The notes beneath the pieces were generated by a model. It was not told the origin of the DNA. It saw only the letters and a list, made by a program, of their open reading frames with translations, and ran no database searches. Shown one piece after another: positions 1 through 6,806 of a stretch of DNA of 10,827 bases. A program made the position numbers and the translations under genes. Where the stretch lies: contig JAGBEZ010000028.1 in NCBI GenBank assembly GCA_017936725.1, positions 1 through 10,827 on the forward strand, read 5' to 3'. This stretch comes from Agathobacter sp. Its GTDB lineage: Bacteria > Bacillota_A > Clostridia > Lachnospirales > Lachnospiraceae. Position 1 is the first letter of the stretch. Every line of letters begins with the position of its first letter.

Positions 1-24
1 ACCATTTTTACGTAAAATGTCTAT

Positions 25-64
25 AAAAATACCCAAGAGAAATTTCTTTTCTTCTTGGGTATTT
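25..64 (-). terminator. Intrinsic terminator after the sua5-phosphatase operon
   Basis: A perfect 12-bp inverted repeat, AAATACCCAAGA at 27-38 with TCTTGGGTATTT at 53-64, encloses a 14-nt loop. Read on the minus strand the hairpin is followed by a run of five T (25-29) in an AT-rich stretch. It begins three bases past the stop codon of the phosphatase gene, so it is placed to end the sua5-phosphatase transcript. It could also work weakly for any transcript arriving on the plus strand. Confidence 0.85.
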
Positions 65-66
65 CT

Positions 67-522
67 TTATTCCTCATTTAAAATTTTTACAAGCTTCTTC
101 AAGGATTTTCGCAGGGTCTCATAGCACAATCCATATGCCGGAAGCGGCCCTCCAATTGGGTCTAAAATCTCTAATTCATCCCCTACAAAATCCGTCAGAA
201 CGTGAACATTGTCTAAATTAGCATTACCAAAATGCGAAAGTACTCTGTCTTTGTGTTTTCGTTCCATAGTAAATACAAGCGTTTGTTCCGTAATATCTTC
301 GTTTGTAAGTTCCTTTGAAGTAAAATCCTCCAAATTGATTCCATTACTGATAAGAACCGCTTCTGCTTTCCCATTCATCGGCTCTGGAAAAGAAACCACC
401 AGACCTCTTGCTAATATTTCCACATCCTGTTTTAACGATAAGTCCTGCAAAATCCCCATTGCCATCGGCTCTCTGCAGCTTCCCGAGCGGGCAACAAAGA
501 TGATTCTCTCTAGTTTTTCCAT
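67..522 (-). CDS. Low-molecular-weight protein phosphatase homologue (YwlE-like position) lacking the catalytic cysteine
   Basis: A 151-residue protein, the usual length for the LMW protein-tyrosine/arginine phosphatase family. The fold signature is clear: a beta strand followed by a P loop near residues 7-21 (IIFVARSGSCREPMA) and the late general-acid motif LDPIGG with Asp121. In active members the P loop reads FVCxGNxCRSP, with the first Cys as nucleophile in CX5R. Here that position is Ala11, while Cys16, Arg17 and Asp121 are kept, so the normal cysteinyl-phosphate chemistry looks impossible. The gene follows sua5, the place held by the arginine phosphatase gene ywlE in Bacillus. I start it at the ATG at 520-522 because AGGAGG (527-532) lies just upstream and this leaves a 13-bp gap from sua5; an ATG at 541-543 would overlap sua5 and lacks this site. 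It is probably a degenerate or binding-only homologue; its biological role is unknown. Confidence 0.85.
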   Translation of the reverse strand: MEKLERIIFVARSGSCREPMAMGILQDLSLKQDVEILARGLVVSFPEPMNGKAEAVLISNGINLEDFTSKELTNEDITEQTLVFTMERKHKDRVLSHFGNANLDNVHVLTDFVGDELEILDPIGGPLPAYGLCYETLRKSLKKLVKILNEE

Positions 523-526
523 ACAT

Positions 527-532
527 CCTCCT
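527..532 (-). promoter_or_regulatory. Ribosome binding site that fixes the phosphatase start
   Basis: AGGAGG on the minus strand, four bases before the ATG at 522. It lies between the sua5 stop and the phosphatase start, which favours the 151-residue protein over a 158-residue version starting inside sua5. The spacing is on the short side. Confidence 0.7.
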
Positions 533-535
533 GTT

Positions 536-1588
536 CTATACATGGATGACCTGATGTCCTGCTGCTTTTAACAAGCGATTCATGATAGCCTGTCCAATTC
601 GAGGGGTCTTAAAACTCTCCGAATAAATCACTTCTACATCTAGTTTATCACATTCACGCAATATCTTATACATATGTCTTGCGATAGAGTCTTCTTCTTC
701 TCTGGTTCCAATACTAAGCACCACATCTGCCGCATAAAGCGCTTTCGTCTCCTCGGTTGCAATCACTGCCGCTTTTTTCTGCTGCGCCTTTGCCTCTTGT
801 ATCAGTCTCGAGATTTGTTCCACTACACAGTCTTTTTCGCCATCGATAATCACCATATCTGCCTTTGGTGCGTAGTGCTTATACTTCATGCCTGGCGCCT
901 TTGGCTTTGTGGTATCATCCGCGGCAAGAATACCCGGGTCAATAATTACTTTTTCCCCAAGCACTTCTGACAGCATTTCCGGTGTAATATAGCCCGGACG
1001 AAGCACCATCGGAATATCCTCCGTTAAATCAATAATCGTAGATTCGATTCCGATTCCTACTGGACCTCCATCCAAAACCATCGCTATCTTTCCTTCTAAA
1101 TCTTCCATCACATGGGAAGCTTCGGTTGGACTCGGTCTTCCAGATGTATTGGCGCTTGGTGCAGCAATCAGTTTTCCGCTTTTACGGATAAGTTCCAAAG
1201 CGACTGGATGATTTGGCATACGCACTGCAACGGTATTTAGCCCACCTGTCGTGGCATATGGCACTTCATCCTTTTTCCAGACAACCATAGTAAGTGGCCC
1301 TGGCCAAAACGCCTTTGCCAGTTTCTTTGCCTGCTCTGGTACTACCTTTGCCACACGCTCCAAATCCGATTCTTCTGCAATATGAACAATGAGGGGGTTA
1401 TCGGATGGACGTCCCTTTGCCGCATATATCTTCTGCGATGCTTCTGGACGCATGGCATCTGCACCCAAACCATATACGGTTTCCGTTGGAAAAGCAACCA
1501 GCTCGCCTGCAGCGATAAGGTCTCCTGCTTCTTGCATCTGTGCTTCATTTATATTGTTTATGTCTATCTTATATAACGTTGTTTTCAT
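536..1588 (-). CDS. sua5: L-threonylcarbamoyladenylate synthase (Sua5/YwlC type)
   Basis: Makes threonylcarbamoyl-AMP from threonine, bicarbonate and ATP, the first step of the t6A37 modification of ANN-decoding tRNAs; TsaB, TsaD and TsaE then transfer the group to tRNA. The 350 residues match the long, two-domain Sua5 class rather than the short TsaC class. The YrdC domain spans about residues 15-205, with the opening motif VAFPTETVYGLGADA (31-45), the conserved K58-x-R60 and S62-x-N64 pair (KGRPSDNPL), SAN at 145-147 and ESTIID at 182-187. A linker containing APGMKYKHYAP (231-241) leads to the C-terminal Sua5 domain (about 245-350). The start is the first ATG; the upstream site (GGAAAAG) is weak, but the N-terminus MKTTLYKID fits the family. 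It is first in a two-gene operon with the phosphatase homologue and has a consensus promoter at 1661-1690. Confidence 0.95.
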   Translation of the reverse strand: MKTTLYKIDINNINEAQMQEAGDLIAAGELVAFPTETVYGLGADAMRPEASQKIYAAKGRPSDNPLIVHIAEESDLERVAKVVPEQAKKLAKAFWPGPLTMVVWKKDEVPYATTGGLNTVAVRMPNHPVALELIRKSGKLIAAPSANTSGRPSPTEASHVMEDLEGKIAMVLDGGPVGIGIESTIIDLTEDIPMVLRPGYITPEMLSEVLGEKVIIDPGILAADDTTKPKAPGMKYKHYAPKADMVIIDGEKDCVVEQISRLIQEAKAQQKKAAVIATEETKALYAADVVLSIGTREEEDSIARHMYKILRECDKLDVEVIYSESFKTPRIGQAIMNRLLKAAGHQVIHV

Positions 1589-1660
1589 GGTGCTTATTTC
1601 TTTTCCGTTTCTTAATTTGTATCTATTTTGCTCTTATCCCTTACATTTTCTGTCTTTGCT

Positions 1661-1690
1661 ATTATAGTCTATCCATAATTTTCTTGTCAA
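1661..1690 (-). promoter_or_regulatory. Sigma-A-type promoter of sua5
   Basis: On the minus strand a perfect TTGACA (-35, 1685-1690) is followed after 18 bp by a perfect TATAAT (-10, 1661-1666). Transcription would begin near 1654, giving a leader of about 65 nt before the sua5 ATG. It faces away from the ferredoxin promoter; the two -35 boxes are 26 bp apart. Confidence 0.85.
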
Positions 1691-1716
1691 CAAATTCACA
1701 AATTTGGTTCATTTAC

Positions 1717-1745
1717 TTGCACTTTTAATGGATTTGTACTAAAAT
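1717..1745 (+). promoter_or_regulatory. Sigma-A-type promoter of the ferredoxin gene
   Basis: TTGCAC (1717-1722) and TAAAAT (1740-1745) are separated by 17 bp and are close to the consensus. Transcription would begin near 1752, about 50 nt before the ferredoxin ATG. The only other nearby gene is divergent, so this is the evident promoter for the ferredoxin. Confidence 0.8.
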
Positions 1746-1759
1746 AGCAATAAGTCTAA

Positions 1760-1969
<210 letters not shown>

Positions 1970-1993
1970 TTGATTTTGAGAAACAAGTACATG

Positions 1994-2026
1994 AAAAAAG
2001 GCTGTTGCATTTGCACAGCCTTTTTT
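1994..2026. terminator. Bidirectional intrinsic terminator between ferredoxin and MerR genes
   Basis: A perfect 12-bp stem, AAAAAAGGCTGT (1994-2005) with ACAGCCTTTTTT (2015-2026), and a 9-nt loop. The A/T ends give a U run in both directions. It follows the ferredoxin stop by 24 bp on the plus strand and the MerR stop by 11 bp on the minus strand, so it serves both convergent genes. Confidence 0.93.
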
Positions 2027-2037
2027 GTATGTTCCGA

Positions 2038-2643
2038 TTAGGTTGTTCCCATCGGCTTTTCTTTTTTCTTCTTTGCAAAAATCGGCTTCTTACGTATCGA
2101 ACCTCGAATTGCTGCATCCAATTTTCGATAGCGTTCCTCCTGTGCTTCTTCTTGCTCACGCATGAGATAATTCATCTCTTTTAGCACTCGTTCCTGCACA
2201 TCTTTTCCAATTTGCTCGCTGAGCGCTTCGTTGTTTTGTGAAACGGCTTGTCCTACAATATCACTCATCAATTCACGAAATTGTGCCATGCGCTCTTCTG
2301 GTGTAAGCGTCGGTACAACTTCCTCTTTCCCATTATTTTCATTTGACACTTTCTGTAACACAGAAAAGTTCTGTGTGGCAGAAGTTTTTGGGAATTCTTC
2401 CCCTTTTTGCACTTCCAATTTCCCCGTATGTAAAATCATCCGAATCGCTTTGAGCTGGTATCCCTGTTCCTTTAATTCCTTAATTCGTTGAAACTCCTTA
2501 ATATTCTCTCGTGTATAGTATCTATGCCCCATCTCGTTTCTTGGGATGGTAAGCTCTAGTTCCTCTTCCCAGTAACGTAACACATGCGTTTCCACATGCA
2601 CCATATCGGCCGCATCGGAAATCATGTAACGTACCTTTTCCAC
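2038..2643 (-). CDS. MerR-family DNA-binding regulator with a coiled-coil, lysine-rich C-terminus
   Basis: A 201-residue protein starting at a GTG (2641-2643), chosen because AAGGAGG lies 7 bp upstream and the sequence before it is not protein-like. Residues 4-72 form a MerR winged helix-turn-helix: YMISDAADMVHVETHVLRYW, then the wing HRYYTRENI and the IKELKEQGYQLKAIRMIL helix. A polar linker (about 80-120) follows, then a long charged helix (about 121-185) likely to be a coiled coil, and a basic tail (RKKPIFAKKKKEK). It has no cysteine and no recognisable ligand domain, so it is not a typical metal or thiol sensor of the MerR family. It lies just after dnaB in the same direction but has its own promoter. 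A role in transcription or in chromosome organisation (compare RacA, another MerR-fold protein) is possible; the target is unknown. Confidence 0.8.
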   Translation of the reverse strand: MEKVRYMISDAADMVHVETHVLRYWEEELELTIPRNEMGHRYYTRENIKEFQRIKELKEQGYQLKAIRMILHTGKLEVQKGEEFPKTSATQNFSVLQKVSNENNGKEEVVPTLTPEERMAQFRELMSDIVGQAVSQNNEALSEQIGKDVQERVLKEMNYLMREQEEAQEERYRKLDAAIRGSIRKKPIFAKKKKEKPMGTT

Positions 2644-2650
2644 GCTATTT

Positions 2651-2657
2651 CCTCCTT
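2651..2657 (-). promoter_or_regulatory. Ribosome binding site that fixes a GTG start for the MerR gene
   Basis: AAGGAGG on the minus strand, 7 bp before GTG at 2643. It supports translation from GTG rather than from a start further upstream, which would place promoter sequence and 42 residues without family resemblance inside the protein. Confidence 0.85.
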
Positions 2658-2673
2658 GTAAATTGATACCCCT

Positions 2674-2702
2674 ATTATACAAATATGTATATAAATCTAC
2701 AA
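2674..2702 (-). promoter_or_regulatory. Promoter of the MerR gene
   Basis: On the minus strand TATAAT (2674-2679) is a perfect -10; TTGTAG (2697-2702), 17 bp upstream, is a weak -35. Transcription would start near 2667, about 24 nt before the GTG. An imperfect palindrome (2675-2694) covers the -10 and spacer, where MerR-family proteins usually bind, so autoregulation is conceivable. Confidence 0.65.
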
Positions 2703-2773
2703 ATAAAATCGTTCGACAAATTCTGCTAAGAAAACTGTTTATCCAAGCTCGATTTGGCGGCTTCGCCACTTTT

Positions 2774-4105
2774 CTAATGCTCTAAATTCGCAAACTTCGT
2801 ATATTCTGGTAACCAAGCCAGATTTACCGTTCCAATAGGGCCGTTACGTTGTTTTGCAATAATAATCTCCGAAATGCCCTTCATTTCGGTATCTTTATTA
2901 TAGTAATCATCACGATAAATGAACATTACCACGTCGGCATCCTGCTCGATAGCTCCCGATTCACGAAGGTCAGACATCATTGGTCTATGGTCTGGTCTTT
3001 GCTCTACAGCACGAGAAAGCTGTGACAGTGCTACGACTGGTACATTCAGTTCTCTGGCAAGTGCCTTGAGCGAACGTGAAATATCGGAAATTTCCTGCTG
3101 ACGAGATTCATTTCCACGACCAGAACCCGTCATAAGCTGTAAATAGTCAATGATGATGATATCTAGTTCATGCTCTAATTTATACTTACGGCATTTGCTT
3201 CTTAACTCTGCGATACTGATACCTGGGGTATCATCAATGATGAGCTTAGAATCTCCAATGACTCCTGCGCCTTCTACCAGTTTTTCCCAATCGGCATCGG
3301 AAAGATTACCGGTACGAAGTGCCTGCGCATCCACACGTGATTCCAGTGAGAACAGACGATTTACGAGCTGTTCTTTCGACATTTCGAGAGAGAAAATCGC
3401 TACACTCTTTGCTTCGTGGAACGCTATGTACTGTGCGATATTTAGTACAAATGCAGTTTTACCCATAGAAGGACGGGCTGCTATCAGAACTAAATCCGAT
3501 GGCTGAAGTCCTGCTGTACGATAATCCAAATCGATAAATCCGGTAGGAATTCCCGTTACCGTTCCCGACTGCTTAGACGCCTTTTCGATTTTTTCCAACG
3601 CATTCATAACCACCTGACGAATCGGAACAAAGTCCCCACTCGTGCGGCTGCTCAAAAGCTGGAACACATCTTTTTCTGTCTTGTCTAAAACACTTTCCAA
3701 AGACTCTTTTCCTGTATAGCATTCATTTTCAATATCTTCCATCAATCGTATCAATCTGCGTTTTACCGCATTATCCTTAACGATTTTCGCATAATATTTG
3801 ATATTGGCAGATGTTGGTACTGCATTTAACAAATCGCGTACAAATTCCAAGCTGGAGATTTCTCCTGGAACATCTTTTTCTTTTAATTTGTTTTGTAACG
3901 TAACCAAATCGACTGGCAAATTTGCCATAAAAAGCTCGCTCATTGCCTCAAAGAGAACTCCATACTGGTGATGGTAGAAGTCGTCTTTATGAAGCATTTC
4001 TGTCGCAGTAATAATCGCATCCCGGTCCATAATCATAGAACCGATAACTGACTGCTCTGCTTCCAAACTATTTGGCATAATTCGTTTGATCATTGCCTCT
4101 TCCAA
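2774..4105 (-). CDS. dnaB: Replicative DNA helicase DnaB (DnaC of Bacillus)
   Basis: Hexameric 5'-3' helicase that unwinds DNA at the replication fork and works with primase DnaG. With a TTG start at 4103-4105 it has 443 residues, normal for the family. The N-terminal domain (about 10-105, PNSLEAEQSVIGSM) is followed by a linker helix and the RecA-like motor: Walker A ARPSMGKT (210-217), Walker B with IIIIDYLQL (about 316-324), the LSQLSR motif with Gln362 (360-365) and the late motif RESGAIEQDADVVMFIYR containing the presumed arginine finger. No intein interrupts the conserved motifs. The TTG is preferred because GGAGG (4114-4118) lies 8 bp upstream and the result, MEEAMIKRIMPNS, fits the family. 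An ATG at 4093 and a TTG at 4120 are alternatives. It is last in the gdpP-rplI-dnaB set, 17 bp after rplI. Confidence 0.96.
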   Translation of the reverse strand: MEEAMIKRIMPNSLEAEQSVIGSMIMDRDAIITATEMLHKDDFYHHQYGVLFEAMSELFMANLPVDLVTLQNKLKEKDVPGEISSLEFVRDLLNAVPTSANIKYYAKIVKDNAVKRRLIRLMEDIENECYTGKESLESVLDKTEKDVFQLLSSRTSGDFVPIRQVVMNALEKIEKASKQSGTVTGIPTGFIDLDYRTAGLQPSDLVLIAARPSMGKTAFVLNIAQYIAFHEAKSVAIFSLEMSKEQLVNRLFSLESRVDAQALRTGNLSDADWEKLVEGAGVIGDSKLIIDDTPGISIAELRSKCRKYKLEHELDIIIIDYLQLMTGSGRGNESRQQEISDISRSLKALARELNVPVVALSQLSRAVEQRPDHRPMMSDLRESGAIEQDADVVMFIYRDDYYNKDTEMKGISEIIIAKQRNGPIGTVNLAWLPEYTKFANLEH

Positions 4106-4113
4106 AGGATTTT

Positions 4114-4118
4114 CCTCC
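4114..4118 (-). promoter_or_regulatory. Ribosome binding site that suggests a TTG start for dnaB
   Basis: GGAGG on the minus strand, 8 bp before the TTG at 4105. The same GGAGG begins within the TTG at 4120, which rules that codon out as the start for this site. The ATG at 4093 would be 20 bp away, with only a weak AGAGG of its own. Confidence 0.65.
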
Positions 4119-4122
4119 AATC

Positions 4123-4569
4123 TTATCCTTCCACTACCTGAACGGTTAGCTTCGTTGTCACTTTCTGGTGAAGTTTTACTGGAATTTCATACGTACCCAA
4201 TGCTTTGATTGGGTCTGTCAACTGCATTTTCTTTTTATCCAATTCTAAATTGATCTGGGCTTTTGCCGCCGCTGCGATTTCTTTCGTAGAAACGGTACCA
4301 AACAAACGGCCTCCATCGCCACATTTTACTTTTACAATTACTTTCTTGGTTTCTACTTCTTTTCCTAAAGCGACTGCTGCTTCATACTGTTCCTGTGCAA
4401 CTTTTGCTTCGTGTTTTTTCTGAAGTTTTAAATCGTTTAAAGCCTTTGGAGTAGCTTCTACTCCAAGCTTTTTTGCAATCAATACATTACGAGCATAAGC
4501 GTCGCTGACTTCCACGATTTCACCTTTTTTGCCCTGTGCTTTTACATCTTCTAATAAAATTACTTTCAT
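4123..4569 (-). CDS. rplI: Large-subunit ribosomal protein bL9
   Basis: A 148-residue protein, the standard length of bL9, which binds 23S rRNA domain V at the base of the L1 stalk and helps keep the reading frame. The N-terminal rRNA-binding domain (1-50) shows MKVILLEDVKAQGKKGE followed by VSDAYARNVLIAKKLGVEAT, close to the family signature. A long lysine-rich connecting helix (about 45-75) leads to the C-terminal domain, with GGRLFGTVSTKEIA (86-99) and the ending VQVVEG. The start is an ATG directly abutting the gdpP stop (TAAATG), with AAGGAG inside the end of gdpP. The order gdpP-rplI-dnaB matches Bacillus and other Firmicutes. Confidence 0.97.
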   Translation of the reverse strand: MKVILLEDVKAQGKKGEIVEVSDAYARNVLIAKKLGVEATPKALNDLKLQKKHEAKVAQEQYEAAVALGKEVETKKVIVKVKCGDGGRLFGTVSTKEIAAAAKAQINLELDKKKMQLTDPIKALGTYEIPVKLHQKVTTKLTVQVVEG

Positions 4570-6618
4570 TTATGCTATGTCTCCTTCTCTTAGCATTTCT
4601 TCTAACGTATCCTTTATAATACGTTTTGCAGCCTCTATGTTGCAATCAATCAGCTGCGCTCCTGCGGCGCTTAAGTGTCCGCCACCGCCAAGGCGCTCCA
4701 TAATAATTTGTACGTTAATCTCATCAATCGAACGCGCACTAATAAAGATTTTTTCATTACATTCGGTCAATACAAAGGATGCCTTGATTCCAATTACATT
4801 TAATAATTCATTCGCTGCCTGCGCACCAACAATCGTAGGATTTTGCAAATCTTCACTTGGGCACACAGAAATCGCAAACGCATTTCGATATACTTCTGCG
4901 TCACGAATTGCTACTGCACGCGCCTTATAAGCCGCCATATCATTTCGAATCATCTTACGCACACGCGTAACTTCTGCGCCAGAACGACGTAAATACGCCG
5001 CAGCTTCAAAGGTTCGTACACCTGTCTTTATGGTAAAGTTACTTGTATCAATCAAAATACCTGCATAAATACAATCCGCTTCTCTTGGCTCTAGTTTGAA
5101 GCCTTCCTGGAAATACTGCAACACTTCCGCAACCATTTCACATGCACTCGATGCATATGGTTCAATATAAGAAAGTACTGGATTTGTAATAACTTCATTT
5201 CCCTGTCTATGATGGTCAAATACACAGATGTAATCGGTTTTTCGAAGCAGTTCTGGACATTCGGTATAACTTGGTTTGTTGGTATCCACTACCATAACCA
5301 AAGTATTTTTGCTTGTCATGTCAATTGCAGTCTCATTATCCACAAATAAATCTTCTGGATACCCATTTTCCACACTAAATAAGTCAATAAATGGCTTTAT
5401 TGAACTAGAAGGATTATTTACTACGATTTGGGCTTTCTTTCCAAGCACTTTTGCAGCACAGTAGATACCAATACCCGCACCAATCGAGTCGACATCCGAA
5501 ATACTGTGTCCCATAATAATCACATTCTCGCGGCCTTCCATAATTTCGCGAAGTGCCAATGCCTTTACTCTGGCTTTTACTCGCGTGTTTTTCTCTACCT
5601 GCTCTGTTTTTCCACCATAATAGCGGGTCGTGCCCTGTATCTTGACTACTGCCTGGTCGCCACCACGGCCTAAGGCTAAATCGATTGCAGAACGCGCATA
5701 TGTGTAGTTTTCGTTATAGCTATCACCCTTTTGGCCGACACCAATACTTAACGTAACCGCCATTTCATTTCCTACTTTAACGGTTTTTACATCCTCTAAG
5801 ATGCTAAACTTATCATCTTCGAGCTGACGTAAATATTTATATTTGAATACAACAAAGTATTTATCCTTTTCAATTTTACGTACAAGCGCATCAATATTTC
5901 CAAAATACTGGCTTACTTTACGATCAATCAATGCCGTCAAAAGCGAACGTTTTACGTCTTCAATACTCTCTAATGCCTCATCATAATTGTCGATATATAC
6001 CAAAGCCGTTACCAGCTTCTGCTCAATATTTGCAAGCTTATACTGATGCATCTCTGTTTCATCAAAAAAGTAGAGAGCTATCAAAAACTCATTCTCCTCC
6101 GAAACATCTAAATTTGCTTTTTCGTTCATGATTGCATCAAAGGTAACGCGATGAACTGCCACACGATATGCCTTTTCGCCATAAGAAATCGAAAACTCTG
6201 TTGGTTTTGCGTTTTTAATCAGATATTCCTTCGTAATTGCTGGAAAAAGGGAAGTAATCGACTTGTGGTATTTTTTATCCACACCTGCCATTTCTCCAAA
6301 CTTCTCATTTCCCCACATAACCTTTGTCGAACTATCCAATAGCACATAAGGAATTTCAAACTCATTTAAAAGTTTCTTTTGCACCGTAGAATACTGCGTT
6401 GCAAATCCTATGACCTCTCTTGTAATATACTTGGTATTTATAGCATACACAATTGCTGTAGCCAGTGCGTAAAGCATGATAAACGTAGTGACAAACATAC
6501 CACTCTTTACATCACATACATAAACTCCTACATTTAATAGCAGCAATACGATTGTTATAATTACAGGCCAGTGAAAGAACATGCCTAATCTGCCTTTAAA
6601 TTTAATCTTATTATTCAT
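4570..6618 (-). CDS. gdpP: Membrane-bound c-di-AMP phosphodiesterase GdpP (YybT family)
   Basis: Hydrolyses the second messenger c-di-AMP to pApA, and so affects potassium and osmolyte balance, cell-wall stress and beta-lactam tolerance in Firmicutes. The 682 residues show the full family plan: two transmembrane helices (about 12-33 and 40-60), a degenerate PAS-like domain (about 85-190), a degenerate GGDEF domain (about 200-330; the GGDEF motif itself is replaced near KIEKDKYFVVF) and a DHH-DHHA1 catalytic part (about 360-680). The metal ligands look intact: His371, Asp375 and Asp377 (GHSISDVDS), Asp445, Asp468-His469-His470, Asp524, and the substrate motif GGGGH (644-648). The start is ATG with GGAGG 9 bp upstream. 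It is first in an operon with rplI and dnaB, as in Bacillus, under an extended -10 promoter. Confidence 0.96.
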   Translation of the reverse strand: MNNKIKFKGRLGMFFHWPVIITIVLLLLNVGVYVCDVKSGMFVTTFIMLYALATAIVYAINTKYITREVIGFATQYSTVQKKLLNEFEIPYVLLDSSTKVMWGNEKFGEMAGVDKKYHKSITSLFPAITKEYLIKNAKPTEFSISYGEKAYRVAVHRVTFDAIMNEKANLDVSEENEFLIALYFFDETEMHQYKLANIEQKLVTALVYIDNYDEALESIEDVKRSLLTALIDRKVSQYFGNIDALVRKIEKDKYFVVFKYKYLRQLEDDKFSILEDVKTVKVGNEMAVTLSIGVGQKGDSYNENYTYARSAIDLALGRGGDQAVVKIQGTTRYYGGKTEQVEKNTRVKARVKALALREIMEGRENVIIMGHSISDVDSIGAGIGIYCAAKVLGKKAQIVVNNPSSSIKPFIDLFSVENGYPEDLFVDNETAIDMTSKNTLVMVVDTNKPSYTECPELLRKTDYICVFDHHRQGNEVITNPVLSYIEPYASSACEMVAEVLQYFQEGFKLEPREADCIYAGILIDTSNFTIKTGVRTFEAAAYLRRSGAEVTRVRKMIRNDMAAYKARAVAIRDAEVYRNAFAISVCPSEDLQNPTIVGAQAANELLNVIGIKASFVLTECNEKIFISARSIDEINVQIIMERLGGGGHLSAAGAQLIDCNIEAAKRIIKDTLEEMLREGDIA

Positions 6619-6687
6619 AAACTTCTTCCTCCGCTTAATATCGCGATGATAGAATCCATCCTTTTCAAATTGTTATAGGTATCTGTT

Positions 6688-6696
6688 AGTATACCA
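6688..6696 (-). promoter_or_regulatory. Extended -10 promoter of the gdpP-rplI-dnaB operon
   Basis: On the minus strand TGGTATACT combines the -10 hexamer TATACT (6688-6693) with an upstream TG, the extended -10 pattern. No good -35 is present at 16-18 bp (best TTTATT), which fits an extended -10 promoter. The leader would be about 60 nt, too short for the known c-di-AMP riboswitch. Confidence 0.65.
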
Positions 6697-6749
6697 TTTT
6701 TTTAACCGTAAATAAAGACTTTTCGACACTTTGTTCCAAAGGATACTAT

Positions 6750-6785
6750 AAAAAAATACAGGCCACCCACATCTTGGGTAGCCTG
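6750..6785 (-). terminator. Intrinsic terminator of the DUF975-TCS-nfeD-SPFH operon
   Basis: On the minus strand an 11-pair stem, CAGGCTACCCA with TGGGTGGCCTG (one U-G pair), encloses a 5-nt loop and is followed after two bases by seven T. It begins 21 bp past the SPFH stop and before the gdpP promoter, so it separates the two operons. Confidence 0.92.
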
Positions 6786-6806
6786 CAACTTAAAACACTA
6801 TATCTA

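Noticed and set aside
6..17. 12-bp palindrome TTTTACGTAAAA at the left edge
   Set aside because: It is short, AT-rich and lies beyond the terminator with no gene context visible; chance symmetry is a sufficient explanation.
200..330. Degenerate GGDEF domain of GdpP as a possible cyclic-di-GMP synthase (numbers are protein residues)
   Set aside because: The GGDEF signature is absent, as is normal in GdpP/YybT proteins; the active part is the DHH-DHHA1 domain.
209..571. 120-codon plus-strand open frame over the phosphatase gene
   Set aside because: Opposite-strand shadow; the minus frame has the family motifs, a ribosome binding site and a terminator.
2755..2768. Small hairpin TGGCG-GCTT-CGCCA just after the dnaB stop
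   Set aside because: The stem has only 5 bp and no U run follows on the minus strand, so I do not call it a terminator; it may only protect the mRNA 3' end.
2644..2769. Extra 42 N-terminal codons for the MerR gene
   Set aside because: They cover the promoter and ribosome binding site and have no family resemblance; the GTG at 2643 with AAGGAGG is a far better start.
6619..6687. Possible c-di-AMP riboswitch in the gdpP leader
   Set aside because: The leader is only about 60-70 nt, much shorter than the ydaO-type riboswitch, and shows no convincing paired structure beyond a short ATCGCGAT palindrome.
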